This document shows positions 1 through 9,948 of a stretch of 64,000 bases of DNA, in pieces. The notes under the pieces were generated by a model, which had not been told where the DNA came from, did no database searches, and worked only from the letters and a program-made list of their open reading frames with translations. Numbering within the stretch: position 1 is the stretch's first letter; each line of letters begins with the position of its first letter. Source of the DNA: Desulfovibrio sp. GTDB lineage: Bacteria > Desulfobacterota > Desulfovibrionia > Desulfovibrionales > Desulfovibrionaceae. The translations under genes were made by a program, and so were the position numbers. The stretch lies in the NCBI GenBank assembly GCA_016218665.1, contig JACRDI010000035.1, positions 1 through 64,000 of the forward strand, read 5' to 3'.

Positions 1-17
1 ATGAAACTATATATTTG

Positions 18-132
18 TCTTGGCGGCCTTGGAGGCGGGGGTACACCCGATCCCATTCCGAACTCGGAAGTTAAGCCCGCCATCGCCGATGATACTGCGG
101 TTCAATCGTGGGAAAGTAGGTCGCTGCCAAGA
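18..132 (+). rRNA. rrf: 5S ribosomal RNA
   Basis: Typical 5S core 'CCGATCCCATTCCGAACTCGGAAGTTAAGC' with closing helix CTTGGCGGC/GCTGCCAAG; ends approximate. Confidence 0.95.
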
Positions 133-144
133 CTTAAATTTGAA

Positions 145-172
145 AGGCGCTTCGCAAGGAGCGCCTTTTTTC
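145..172 (+). terminator. Rho-independent terminator after 5S rRNA
   Basis: AAGGCGCTtcgcaAGGAGCGCCTTTTTT hairpin plus T-tract. Confidence 0.85.
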
Positions 173-812
173 ATTCCACGACATCGCCACAGCCTGCGTC
201 TCCTTGCCGTGGCATGACTCTCCCCGTGTTGCGTTTCCGCCCGCCAGAAGCTCGTGCCCAAAAGCGATTCTGACACCAACACCGCATGCAGTCGCGTGGC
301 GTTGCCGACGTTGCCATGCGCCGGATTAAGCCGGCGAACGTGCTGTCGCCCGTCACGAATCCGAAGCACTGCCTGAATTCGCTGCCGCATGGCCGAGAGC
401 ACGAAGGCCTCTCAGACGTTCCTAGGCTCCAGCTGCTCCGCGAGCGAGGCGTGCGCCAGCCGTGGCTTGCTCCGTAAATGCTGTTCCGCTTGTCAGCAGC
501 GTTGTGGACATGAGGGGAAGCCAATGGAACCCGCTCCGCCTTGCGCGTCTTTGGGGGACACGATGAGGCTTACGGCATGTCCTGCGTTGTGCCGCGTGTG
601 CCTGCGTTGAAGCGACTGGAGGCTGTCAGGCGAAGCGAGGGCTTCTTGCGTTCTGATCACTTTTCGAGGTTTCGCAGATCTTCGTCCGCACGTGCTGGTG
701 CGGCTCAATGGCAAGGGGAACGCGACACCGGAGAGACGCTGGCGGTCCGCGCCAAGCTGCGGCACTGGGCATTCGTGCCTACGCTTGCCGTCGTGCCGCC
801 ATCAGAAGCCGC

Positions 813-845
813 AAAAAAAGGGCCCGGTCTCTCGACCGGGCCCTT
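813..845 (-). terminator. Rho-independent terminator of the FadL-like gene
   Basis: Minus strand AAGGGCCCGGTCgagAGACCGGGCCCTTTTTTT. Confidence 0.85.
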
Positions 846-866
846 GCACACTCAGGCAGGGGACAG

Positions 867-2108
867 CTAGAACTTGTAGCCGATGGAGATGCCGGCCATG
901 TAAGCCTTGCTGTTCGTGATCTGCGTCGCGCCCTTCAGGTTGGCGTTGGAATCCAGGCTGCGGTCATTGTTCACCAGGTACATGAGGGAGAAGTCGTAGG
1001 TGAGCTTGTCCTGCAGGATGCCGAAGCCCAGGCTGTAGATCTTGCGGTCATTGGTGGGCAGCATGTAGTCTTCATAGCCCTTGCGGATGGGGTCCTGGTC
1101 CCACACGAAGCCGGCCCGCAGCGCCAGCCAATCCTTGGCCATGTATTCGCCGCCAAGCTGGAAGCGCCACACGTTGCGCCAGTTCTTCCAGCTTGTGGTG
1201 TCGGCCTGATTTTCGAAATTATACTCAAGCTTCTCGTAGTCCTGCCACTGGGTGAAGGTGGCGTCGGCCTCGATCTTCCAGTCCTTGTTGGGCTTGTAGG
1301 CAACGCCCAGGCTGTAGGAGGCGGGAAGGGTCATGTTGATGGTCAGGGCCTGGTTCCGCATCAGCGCGTTTTCCGTGTAGTGCACATGGCCACTGTCGGA
1401 CTGCTTTTGCGTCGAGTGGTAGACGAAGCCCGCGGACCATTCGTCGTTGAAGGTGTACAGCATGGCGGCCTGCATGCCGAAACCGACCCCGTCGACCTTC
1501 ATGCGCATGTCGGTGGTGGAAGTGGGGCGCTTGCGCAGGTCGGCGGAGCTGTAGATGATTTCCGGGCCGATGGCGACGGAGAGGTTGTCCGTGAGCTTGA
1601 TGGCCAGGTTGGGAGCGATGGAGTAGGAGCTCAGCTCCGCCTTGTAGGTCTTGGTGGTGCCGGCCCAATCGTAGCCGAACTGGGTGCCCAGCCCGAAGCG
1701 GGTGTACTCGCCGATGCCGAACCAGACCTTATCGGTCAGCTGCTGCACGTAGTAGGCGTGGGGCGGGGTGTAGATGTTGGTCTGCAGGGTGGTCTCGCTG
1801 CCGGAACCGGCCCTGACGTCGGCCGTGGGGGCGATGGCGGTGAAGCCGACCATGGTGCTGGAACCAGGCAGCTGCGTCATGCCGGCAGGGTTGTAGATGA
1901 CGGTCGAGGCATCGCCGGGAAGGGCCATCACCGCGCCGCCCATGGCGTTTCCGCGGGCGCTGAACTCGTTCAAGGCAAAGCCGCCCGCCTGGCAGACGGT
2001 GGGTACAAGCATGAGCAGTGCCAGCGCACGCAGGCTGGCGGCAAAGTGGGCCATGTTTCGTTTCAGGCGCATCCGGAACCCCTCTTTAGAAATTGAACGT
2101 GACAACAT
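867..2108 (-). CDS. OmpP1/FadL/TodX family outer membrane protein
   Basis: 413-aa ORF; signal peptide then GGFALNEFSARGNAMGGAVMALPGDASTVIYNPAGM, a FadL N-terminal signature; likely start is the internal MRLKRNMAHF. Confidence 0.9.
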   Translation of the reverse strand: MLSRSISKEGFRMRLKRNMAHFAASLRALALLMLVPTVCQAGGFALNEFSARGNAMGGAVMALPGDASTVIYNPAGMTQLPGSSTMVGFTAIAPTADVRAGSGSETTLQTNIYTPPHAYYVQQLTDKVWFGIGEYTRFGLGTQFGYDWAGTTKTYKAELSSYSIAPNLAIKLTDNLSVAIGPEIIYSSADLRKRPTSTTDMRMKVDGVGFGMQAAMLYTFNDEWSAGFVYHSTQKQSDSGHVHYTENALMRNQALTINMTLPASYSLGVAYKPNKDWKIEADATFTQWQDYEKLEYNFENQADTTSWKNWRNVWRFQLGGEYMAKDWLALRAGFVWDQDPIRKGYEDYMLPTNDRKIYSLGFGILQDKLTYDFSLMYLVNNDRSLDSNANLKGATQITNSKAYMAGISIGYKF

Positions 2109-2227
2109 TTATAACATTCATTAACTGGCTGTTTTATTTGAGCCAAACAAAATAACGCAGAATCAATTAGCAGCTTGTTTGAAAAAAGTAAATGTGTGAA
2201 TAGATCAATTTTGCTTACCCTATGGAC

Positions 2228-2260
2228 AAAAAAGAAGGGCGCATTTCTGCGCCCTTCTTT
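2228..2260 (-). terminator. Terminator downstream of tRNA-Ser
   Basis: AAAGAAGGGCGCA/TGCGCCCTTCTTTTTT hairpin with T-run on the minus strand. Confidence 0.75.
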
Positions 2261-2365
2261 GAGGGAAACCGGACACCCGGGTTCGGACCGCTACCGCTGC
2301 TCCCTTTCGGGCCTGACGGGGTTCACGGCGAACCCGCCGTCCGGCTTCCCCGGTGTGTTGAAAAG

Positions 2366-2456
2366 TGGCGGAGAGGAGAGGATTCGAACCTCCGGTACCC
2401 GTTAGGGTACACACACTTTCCAGGCGTGCTCCTTAGGCCAACTCGGACACCTCTCC
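2366..2456 (-). tRNA. tRNA-Ser(GGA)
   Basis: Acceptor GGAGAGG/CCTCTCC, long variable arm, anticodon loop CTGGAAA, encoded CCA. Confidence 0.95.
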
Positions 2457-2539
2457 GCGAGGACGAACCAATTAATACGATTCAATTTGCCTGGCAAGCG
2501 AAATCTGACATGCTCGCGCGGTTTCTTGCGATTCCCGGT

Positions 2540-3454
2540 TCAGGGAAGCTCCAGGCTCCCTTTCAGCTCGGCGATGGTCTGGGCGCGCGCCTTGAGCATG
2601 GTGCGCGGCAGGTCGTCCACCATGCGGAAGGCCATGTCCGGCCGGATGAAATTCGCCGTGCCCACCTGCACGGCGCTGGCGCCCACCAGGATGAACTCCA
2701 GCGCGTCCTCCGCGCTTACGATGCCGCCGATGCCGATGACCGGAATCTTTACGGCGCGGCAGACCTGGTGCACGCAGCGCAGGGCCACGGGCTTGATGGC
2801 CGGGCCGGAGAGCCCGCCCACCACGTTGGCCAGCCTGGGCTTGCGGGTGCGGATGTCCACCGCCATGCCGAGCAGGGTGTTGATGAGGCTCACGGCGTCC
2901 GCGCCGCCCGCCTCGGCCGCGCGGGCGCACAGGGCGATGTCCGTGACGTTGGGCGAGAGCTTGACGATGACCGGCTTGCCCACGGCGCGCTTCTTGACCT
3001 CCTCGGTCACCTTGGTGATCTGCGCCGGGTCCTGGCCGAAGGCCGCGCCGCCGCTCTGCACGTTGGGGCAGCTTACGTTCACCTCAAGGGCGGCCACGCC
3101 TTCCTCCCCGGCAAGCACGCCGGTCAAATCGCCGAACTCCTGGGCGGAGCAGGCGTACAGGTTGGCGATGATGGCCGTCTCGCGCCAGGGCAGCAGGGGC
3201 AGCTTGTCCCGCACGAACGCTTCAACGCCCGGGTTCTGGATGCCGATGGCGTTCAACATGCCGCAGGGCGTCTCCACGATGCGCGGCATGGGGTTGCCCT
3301 CGCGCGGCTTGAGGGACAGGCCCTTGACCACGATGCCGCCCAGGCGCTTCAGGTCGCCGAAATTCATGAACTCAAGGCCGAAGCCGAAGGTGCCGGAGGC
3401 GGTGATGATGGGGTTCTTCAGCACCAGGCCGGCAAATTCAACGCGCAGATCCAT
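2540..3454 (-). CDS. pyrD: Dihydroorotate dehydrogenase, catalytic subunit (type 1B)
   Basis: MDLRVEFAGLVLKNPIITASGTFGFG...EVNVSCPNVQSGG...IGIGGIVSAEDALEFI motifs; adjacent to pyrK. Confidence 0.95.
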   Translation of the reverse strand: MDLRVEFAGLVLKNPIITASGTFGFGLEFMNFGDLKRLGGIVVKGLSLKPREGNPMPRIVETPCGMLNAIGIQNPGVEAFVRDKLPLLPWRETAIIANLYACSAQEFGDLTGVLAGEEGVAALEVNVSCPNVQSGGAAFGQDPAQITKVTEEVKKRAVGKPVIVKLSPNVTDIALCARAAEAGGADAVSLINTLLGMAVDIRTRKPRLANVVGGLSGPAIKPVALRCVHQVCRAVKIPVIGIGGIVSAEDALEFILVGASAVQVGTANFIRPDMAFRMVDDLPRTMLKARAQTIAELKGSLELP

Positions 3455-3465
3455 GTCCGTCTCCT

Positions 3466-4245
3466 TTACAGATGCACGTCGTCGGCCTTGAACACCGGGC
3501 CGCGCGCACAGACCTGCACGTGCTTGTCCTGGCCGTCCTTGCACACGCAGCCCAGGCACGCGCCCACGCCGCAGGCCATGCTGCGCTCAAGGGAGAGCTC
3601 CGCGCGCACCTGGTGGAGCTTCGCCGCCTGCTGGATGGTCTTGAGGAAGGGCAGGGGGCCGCAGGCCAGCACCAGGCCTCCGTGCGCCCCGGCCACCTCG
3701 GCCTCGATGCGCTCGATGATCGTCGGCAGATCGTCGGGCGTCTTCTCGTGGATGGCTTCGGCCCGCACCTTGTCCTTCATCATCTGATAGGGGTAGGAAT
3801 CGATGCCGGCGCGGTGGGCGAAGACCAGGCGCAGGAACTCCGGCGTGGGGTGGCGCTCGATGTATCCCCGGAACGGGGCGATGCCCATGCCTCCGGCCAA
3901 AAGCAGGGTAGGGGTCTCCTCCGGGGCGGAAAAGCCGTTGCCCAGCGGTCCCCATACGATGACCTCGTCGCCGGGGAGGAGCCGCGTGAGGCGTTCCGTG
4001 CCCCGGCCCACCACCTGGAAGAAAAAGGTGACGGACTCCTCGTCCGCGCGGGAGATGGAGAAGGGCCGTCCCCAGGAGAGTTCCAGCCCCCAGTGCTTGG
4101 GCCGCAGCATGGCGAACTGGCCGGGGCGGTAGCCCTCCCAGCCGGGATTCTCAAGCGTCAGCTCCACGAAATCGCTGGGCCCTTCCCACACGCCAAGGAA
4201 GCGCAGCTCGCGCACCTTGACTTCACGGCAGTTTCTGACCACCAT
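3466..4245 (-). CDS. pyrK: Dihydroorotate dehydrogenase electron transfer subunit
   Basis: FAD/NAD-binding domains (GRPFSIS, LLLAGGMGIAPF) and C-terminal CGVGACLGCVC Fe-S motif. Confidence 0.93.
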   Translation of the reverse strand: MVVRNCREVKVRELRFLGVWEGPSDFVELTLENPGWEGYRPGQFAMLRPKHWGLELSWGRPFSISRADEESVTFFFQVVGRGTERLTRLLPGDEVIVWGPLGNGFSAPEETPTLLLAGGMGIAPFRGYIERHPTPEFLRLVFAHRAGIDSYPYQMMKDKVRAEAIHEKTPDDLPTIIERIEAEVAGAHGGLVLACGPLPFLKTIQQAAKLHQVRAELSLERSMACGVGACLGCVCKDGQDKHVQVCARGPVFKADDVHL

Positions 4246-4312
4246 CTCACTTCCTTCGCCCCGCCGGCAGCGGCCGGGCCAGAGCACTCTCACCCAAAGG
4301 CGTTTTTTCCGA

Positions 4313-6340
4313 ATGGACAGACATGTACCTGAAATAATGGCCCCCGCGGGAGACCGCGCCAGCTTCCTGGCCGGCGTGGCCGCCGGGGCCGATGCCATCT
4401 ACCTGGGCCTGAAACACTTCTCGGCCCGCATGCAGGCCAAGAACTTCGGCCTGGGCGAATTGGCCTCCCTCACGTCCTATGCCCACGAGCGCGGCGTGCG
4501 CGTCTTCGTGGCCATGAACGTGCTGCTCAAGCCCGACGACTCCCGCGCGGCCGGCAGCCTCATGGAGCGCCTGGCCGAAACCGTGCGCCCGGACGCCCTC
4601 ATCGTGCAGGACCTGGGCCTTATGCCCCTGGCCCGCCAGGCCGGTTTCACCGGCGAGCTGCACATCTCCACCCTGGCCAACGCCACACACCCGGCGGCGC
4701 TTGCCGTGGCCCGCGAGCTCGGCGCAAGCCGCGTGGTGCTCCCGCGCGAGCTGGACCTGGACGAGGTGAAGCTCATGGCCGGGGCCTGCCCCCAGGGCCT
4801 GGGCCTGGAGGTCTTTGTGCACGGAGCGCTGTGCCACTGCGTTTCCGGCCGCTGCTGGTGGAGCAGCTTCCTGGGCGGCAAAAGCGGCCTGCGCGGACGG
4901 TGCGTTCAGCCCTGCCGCCGCTTGTACAGGCAAGGCGGCCCCAAAAGCAAGCCCGAGCGCCTGTTCTCGTGCCAGGATCTGAGCCTGGACGTTTTGACGA
5001 AACCCTTGCTGGACGTGCCCCAGGTGACATCCTGGAAGATCGAGGGCCGCAAGAAGGGCCCGCACTACGTCTACTACGTCGTTTCCGCCTACCGCCTTTT
5101 GCGCGACCAGCCCGGCGACGCCACGGCGCGCAAGACGGCGGTTTCCCTGCTGGAGCAGGCCCTTGGCCGTCCCGGCACCCACGGGGTGTTCCTGCCGCAG
5201 CGCAAGTATCCGCCCGTGCGCCCCGCGCAGGAGACCGCCTCCGGCCTGCTCGTCGGCCAGGTGAAGCGCGAGCCCGGCGGCAAGGCCTACCTCCAGCCGC
5301 GCGAGGACCTGCTGCCCGGAGACCTGCTGCGCCTGGGCTGCGAGGACGATCCCTGGCACCAGACCATTCCCCTGCGCCGCCGCGTGCCCAAGGGCGGCCG
5401 CCTGGACCTGCCCGCCGGGCCTCCGGGCAAGCCCCAGGCCGGCAAAGGCGCCCCGCGCCGGAACGCCGGTCCGCCGCCCAAGGCGCCGGTGTTCCTCATC
5501 GACCGCCGCGAGCCCGAGCTGATGCAACTGCTGGCGGGCATGGAGAAGGACCTGGCCCTGGGGCCGGAGCCGCCGGAAAAGCAGGCGGCCCACTTCGCGC
5601 CCAAGACGTTCCCCGCTCCGCAGCCGGCCAAGCGCACGGACATCCACGTGTTCCGCGCCCTGCCGCGCGGCATGGCCCGCGGGGGCAAGTCGGCCGAGAC
5701 CGGCATCTGGCTGGAGCGCTCGGCCCTGCTCGATGTGCCCAGGGCGGTGACGCCGCGCATCTGGTGGTGGCTGCCCCCGGTCATCTGGCCCGGCGAGGAG
5801 GAGCGCTACGCCCGCCTCCTCGGCGAAGCCCGCGAACGCGGGGCGCGCATCTTCGTGTTGAACGCGCCCTGGCAGGCGGGGCTTTTCGCCGACAAGACGG
5901 ACCTGCGGCTTGTGGGCGGGCCCTTCTGCAACCTGGCCAACGCGCACACGGCCGCGCAGTTCGCCACCCTCGGCCTTGAGGGCGTGTTCGCCAGCCCGGA
6001 GCTCTCGGGCGAGGAGCTGCTTTCCCTGCCCAAGACCTGCCCCGTGCCCCTGGGCATCGTGCTGGGCGGCTTCTGGCCCTTCGGCCTCACGCGCATCCTG
6101 GCCGAGGAGGTGCGCACCGAGGAGCCCATCCTGAGCCCGCGCGGCGAGGTGGCCTGGGTGCGCAAGTACGCGGGCAACCACTGGATCTTCCCCGGCTGGG
6201 AGCTGGACATCTCCGCCCACCGGCGCGAGCTTGAGCAGGCGGGCTACGCCCTGTTCGCCAGCTTCCGCGAGCCCTGGCCGAAGTTCCTGGAAAACGCCCC
6301 GCGCACCAGCGTGTTCAACTGGGACCAGGGGCTGCTGTAA
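4313..6340 (+). CDS. Peptidase U32 family protein (RlhA/YegQ-like)
   Basis: MAPAGDRASFLAGVAAGADAIYLG...FVHGALCHCVSGRCWWSS motif of U32 proteins. Confidence 0.88.
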   Translation: MDRHVPEIMAPAGDRASFLAGVAAGADAIYLGLKHFSARMQAKNFGLGELASLTSYAHERGVRVFVAMNVLLKPDDSRAAGSLMERLAETVRPDALIVQDLGLMPLARQAGFTGELHISTLANATHPAALAVARELGASRVVLPRELDLDEVKLMAGACPQGLGLEVFVHGALCHCVSGRCWWSSFLGGKSGLRGRCVQPCRRLYRQGGPKSKPERLFSCQDLSLDVLTKPLLDVPQVTSWKIEGRKKGPHYVYYVVSAYRLLRDQPGDATARKTAVSLLEQALGRPGTHGVFLPQRKYPPVRPAQETASGLLVGQVKREPGGKAYLQPREDLLPGDLLRLGCEDDPWHQTIPLRRRVPKGGRLDLPAGPPGKPQAGKGAPRRNAGPPPKAPVFLIDRREPELMQLLAGMEKDLALGPEPPEKQAAHFAPKTFPAPQPAKRTDIHVFRALPRGMARGGKSAETGIWLERSALLDVPRAVTPRIWWWLPPVIWPGEEERYARLLGEARERGARIFVLNAPWQAGLFADKTDLRLVGGPFCNLANAHTAAQFATLGLEGVFASPELSGEELLSLPKTCPVPLGIVLGGFWPFGLTRILAEEVRTEEPILSPRGEVAWVRKYAGNHWIFPGWELDISAHRRELEQAGYALFASFREPWPKFLENAPRTSVFNWDQGLL

Positions 6341-6355
6341 CGCCGGGAGGGCGCC

Positions 6356-7324
6356 ATGGATACTGAGGCTCCGCTCACGAGGCCCAGGGTCGGCATAAGC
6401 CGCTGCCTGCTGGGGGAGAACGTGCGCTACGACGGCGGGCACAAGCTGGACCGCTTCCTGCGCGACGAGCTTGGCCGCCACGTGGACTTCGTGCCCGTGT
6501 GCCCGGAGGTGGAGTGCGGCATGCCGGTCCCGCGTGAGGCCATGCGCCTTGTGGGAGACCCCGACGCCCCGCGCCTCGTCACCATCAAGTCCGGCCTGGA
6601 CATGACCCCGCGCATGGAAGCCTGGGCCCAGGCGCGGGTGGAACGCCTCCAGGGCGAGGGCCTCTGCGGCTTCGTGTTCAAGTTCGGGTCGCCCTCAAGC
6701 GGCATGGCCCGGGTGAAGGTCTACCCCGAAGGTGGCGGCTCGCCCGTCCTCAAGGGGCGGGGGCTTTTCGCCGCGCGGCTCATGGACGAGATGCCGCTCC
6801 TGCCCGTCGAGGATGAGGGCCGGCTCAACGACCCCGCCCTGCGCGAGAACTTCATCGAGCGCGTGTTCGTCATGCACCGCTGGAACGGCATGCTGGCCAA
6901 GGGCTTCAGCCTGGGCCGGCTGGTGGAGTTCCACACCCGGCACAAGCTGCTGGTCATGGCCCACAGCGTGGTGCACTACCGCAGCCTGGGCAAGCTGGTG
7001 GCCGAGGGCGCGCGCTTGCCCCAGGCCGAACTCTCCGGGCGCTACCTGGCCGGGCTCATGGAAGCCCTGCGCCTGAACGCCACGGTGAAGAAGAACGTCA
7101 ACGTCCTCGCCCACGTCATGGGCTACTTCAAGCGCAACCTCAGCGCCGACGAGAAGCTGGAACTGCTGGAAGTCATCGACGCCTACGCCAGGGAGCTTAT
7201 GCCGCTCATCGTTCCCGTGACTTTGCTCAACCATTACGTGAGGAAGTTCGGCGAGGCCTATTTGGCCGGGCAGTGGTACCTGCGCCCGCATCCGGCGGAA
7301 CTCAAACTGCGCAACCACGTCTAA
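6356..7324 (+). CDS. DUF523 + DUF1722 domain protein (YbbK/YbgA-like)
   Basis: GISRCLLGENVRYDGGHK (DUF523) followed by YbgA-like HKLLVMAHSVVHYRSLG region. Confidence 0.88.
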   Translation: MDTEAPLTRPRVGISRCLLGENVRYDGGHKLDRFLRDELGRHVDFVPVCPEVECGMPVPREAMRLVGDPDAPRLVTIKSGLDMTPRMEAWAQARVERLQGEGLCGFVFKFGSPSSGMARVKVYPEGGGSPVLKGRGLFAARLMDEMPLLPVEDEGRLNDPALRENFIERVFVMHRWNGMLAKGFSLGRLVEFHTRHKLLVMAHSVVHYRSLGKLVAEGARLPQAELSGRYLAGLMEALRLNATVKKNVNVLAHVMGYFKRNLSADEKLELLEVIDAYARELMPLIVPVTLLNHYVRKFGEAYLAGQWYLRPHPAELKLRNHV

Positions 7325-7386
7325 ATGTCCTGGGCAGTCTTGCCGCCATTGGCGTTCTTCTATACATGGTTGTGAAAGGAGCGCCC

Positions 7387-8229
7387 ATGACCGCATACGT
7401 GCACCAGATCGATCCCAACGAGGCCGGAAGGTTCCTGGACGAAGTGCGCCTCGGTTCGCGCACCCTGCTCGATGTGCGCCAGGACTTCGAATACGCCGAA
7501 GGGCACCTGCCCGGAGCGCGGCACATCCCCCTGCCGGAGCTTTCCGAGCGCGTGGGCGAACTGGACAGGAACCTGCCCCTGCTGACCTACTGCCGCTCCG
7601 GCGCGCGCAGCTTGGCCGCGGCCAACATGCTGGCCGGCATGGGCTTCCGCGAGATAATGAGCCTGAAGGGGGGCATGATGGCCTGGGAAGGCGCGCAGGC
7701 CCAAGGCCCGGCCGATCTGGGCATGGCCTCCCTGGCCGAGGCGTCCACCCCGGCGGAGCTGCTGGAGCGCGCCTGGGGCATGGAGCTCGCTTTGCAGGAT
7801 TTCTACCTCGCCCTGGCCGGGCGCGCGGCCGACGAGGAGCTCGCCGGCCTGTTCCGCCGCTTCGCCGGGTTCGAGGAACGCCACCGCCGCACCCTGTTCG
7901 AAATCTGGTCGCGCCTGGACGGCTCGGCCAAGGATGACGCCGCGCGCGAGGCCTTCGAGGCGCGGGGCAGGGCTTCCATCAGCCCCGGCGTGCTGGAGGG
8001 CGGCATCCCCGCGGCCGACTACCTGGGCCTTCTGTCCGACCCGGCCAACTCGGGCGAGGCCTTCGAGCTGGCCATGGCCGTGGAGGCGCAGGCTTTGGAC
8101 CTCTACATGCGCCGCGCCGGCATCGCCGGGGACGCCGAGTCGCGCCGCACGCTCACGCTTCTTGCCGAGGAGGAGCGCGCCCACCTGAAGGTGCTTGGCG
8201 CCTTCGCCGATGGGCGCGGCAGGCTCTAG
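7387..8229 (+). CDS. Rhodanese-like domain fused to ferritin-like/rubrerythrin-type domain
   Basis: LLDVRQDFEYAEGHLPGARHIPL and TYCRSGARS rhodanese motif, then helical ExxH-containing domain. Confidence 0.85.
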   Translation: MTAYVHQIDPNEAGRFLDEVRLGSRTLLDVRQDFEYAEGHLPGARHIPLPELSERVGELDRNLPLLTYCRSGARSLAAANMLAGMGFREIMSLKGGMMAWEGAQAQGPADLGMASLAEASTPAELLERAWGMELALQDFYLALAGRAADEELAGLFRRFAGFEERHRRTLFEIWSRLDGSAKDDAAREAFEARGRASISPGVLEGGIPAADYLGLLSDPANSGEAFELAMAVEAQALDLYMRRAGIAGDAESRRTLTLLAEEERAHLKVLGAFADGRGRL

Positions 8230-9116
8230 GCCGATTCCTTCCGCTTTCCCAGCAGGTTGCCCGCCAGAATGAGCGCCAGCCCCGCAAAGGTGGTGGCGTG
8301 GATGGTCTCGCCCAGGATGAAGTGGATGAGCACGAGCGACAGGAAGGGCGAGAGGAAGATCAGGTTGCCGATGCGCGCGGTGGACTTTGTCAGCCGCATG
8401 GCCATGAGCCAGAGCACGAAGCTGACGCCCATCTCGAACACGCCCACATAGGCCGCTGCCGCCAGGCCGGGATTGCCCCACTCCGGCAGGCCGGAGAAAG
8501 CGAGCGTCGTACCCAGGATGAGCGGCAGCGCGGCCGCGAAGTTGAGCAGAAGCGCCAGCACCGGGTCGGTGGCGTTTCTGGTGTTGCCTATCCAGTACAG
8601 GGCCCAGATGATGGTGCTGGCGAGCGCCAGGCCCACGCCCAGCGGGCTGCCGAAGTCGAGCCCGGCCAGGTTGCCCTGGGTGGAAAGCACCACCACGCCC
8701 AGGTAGCTCAAGCAGATGGCGGCCAGGTCGCGTTTGCCCAGCCTTTGGCCGAGCAGCGGCACGGAAAGCAGCGAAAGGGTGATGGCCCAGGTGTAGTTGA
8801 GGGGCTGGGCCACCTGCGCGGGCAGCAGCGCATAGGCCTTGAACAGCACCATGTAGTAGAGGAAGGGGTTGAGCGCCCCCAGCGCGCAGTTGCGCAGGAT
8901 GTCGCGCCCGCTGAGGGAGCGGATGAGGCCGAGCCTGCCCTGCAGCGCCAGGATGCCCAGCAGGGTGAGCACGGACACGGCGTCGGCCACGAGCAAGAGC
9001 TGCAGGTGGTCCAGGTGCCGCAGGGCGATCTTGAAGGCCGAGGCCACGGTGCTCCAGATGAGCACCGTGCCCAGCCCGTACAGATAGGCCAGCCTCTGAT
9101 CGGAGCGCCCCTCCAC
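8226..9116 (-). CDS. EamA/DMT-family transporter
   Basis: Ten hydrophobic segments, EamA-type repeats; GTG start. Confidence 0.85.
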   Translation of the reverse strand: MEGRSDQRLAYLYGLGTVLIWSTVASAFKIALRHLDHLQLLLVADAVSVLTLLGILALQGRLGLIRSLSGRDILRNCALGALNPFLYYMVLFKAYALLPAQVAQPLNYTWAITLSLLSVPLLGQRLGKRDLAAICLSYLGVVVLSTQGNLAGLDFGSPLGVGLALASTIIWALYWIGNTRNATDPVLALLLNFAAALPLILGTTLAFSGLPEWGNPGLAAAAYVGVFEMGVSFVLWLMAMRLTKSTARIGNLIFLSPFLSLVLIHFILGETIHATTFAGLALILAGNLLGKRKESA

Positions 9117-9122
9117 GGCGGG

Positions 9123-9779
9123 CTAGATCACCACATGGCGCTTGATGTGCGCCACGGCTTCCTCGGTGGAGTCCGTCAGCAGGAACAGGTCCAGGTCCTT
9201 TATGCCGCAGTAGCCGTCGGCCACCAGCCGGTCGCGGAACCAGTCCACCAGCCCGCCCCAGAAGTCCTTGCCGAGGAGCACGATGGGAAAGGCCTTGATG
9301 CGCTTGGTCTGGATGAGCACCAGGGCCTCGGAAAGTTCGTCCAGGGTGCCGAAGCCGCCCGGCAGGGCGATGTAGGCCATGGCATACTTGATGAACATGA
9401 GCTTGCGCACGAAGAAGTAGCGGAAGTCGCAGCGGGTGTTCAGGTACTGGTTGTTGTGCTGTTCCAGCGGCAGGTGGATGTGCAGGCCCACGGAGCGGCC
9501 GCCGGACTCGTACGCGCCCTTGTTGCCAGCCTCCATGAGGCCGGGACCGCCGCCGGTGATGACCGTGAAGCCCGCGTCGGCCAGCTGGCGAGAGAGCTCG
9601 ACGGTGCGCTCGTACCAGGGCTCGCCGGGCTTCACCCTGGCGGAGCCGAACACGGAGACGGCTGGGCCGATGTCGCTCAAGGTCTCGAAGCCGTCCACGA
9701 TCTCGGAAAGAATCTTGAAGAGCCGCCAAGACTCCTGCATGGAGAGGTCGTCGATGAGATACTGCTTGGAATTGGACAT
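9123..9779 (-). CDS. LOG family / TIGR00730 Rossmann-fold protein
   Basis: GGGPGLMEAGNKGAYESGGRSVGL and ALPGGFGTLDELSEAL = LOG family motifs. Confidence 0.92.
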   Translation of the reverse strand: MSNSKQYLIDDLSMQESWRLFKILSEIVDGFETLSDIGPAVSVFGSARVKPGEPWYERTVELSRQLADAGFTVITGGGPGLMEAGNKGAYESGGRSVGLHIHLPLEQHNNQYLNTRCDFRYFFVRKLMFIKYAMAYIALPGGFGTLDELSEALVLIQTKRIKAFPIVLLGKDFWGGLVDWFRDRLVADGYCGIKDLDLFLLTDSTEEAVAHIKRHVVI

Positions 9780-9948
9780 GGGCTTTGCCTGGCTCCTGAA
9801 TAGTGGTTGCGGCGCGGCGCTCTCTTTGGCTAACATGGGCGCCTGCCGGATGCTGATCATGTACACGCAATCCGGCGCGAGCGGAAGGGGCGCACCGGGC
9901 TGCCCGGCAGGCGCACAGGCATTTTAAACGCTTCAACGCGGGGGTTGC

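Noticed and set aside
708-2096. Long plus-strand ORF of 462 aa opposite the FadL-like gene
   Set aside because: Low-complexity Gly/Ala/Val/His composition typical of antisense frames in GC-rich DNA; the minus-strand product has a clear family signature.
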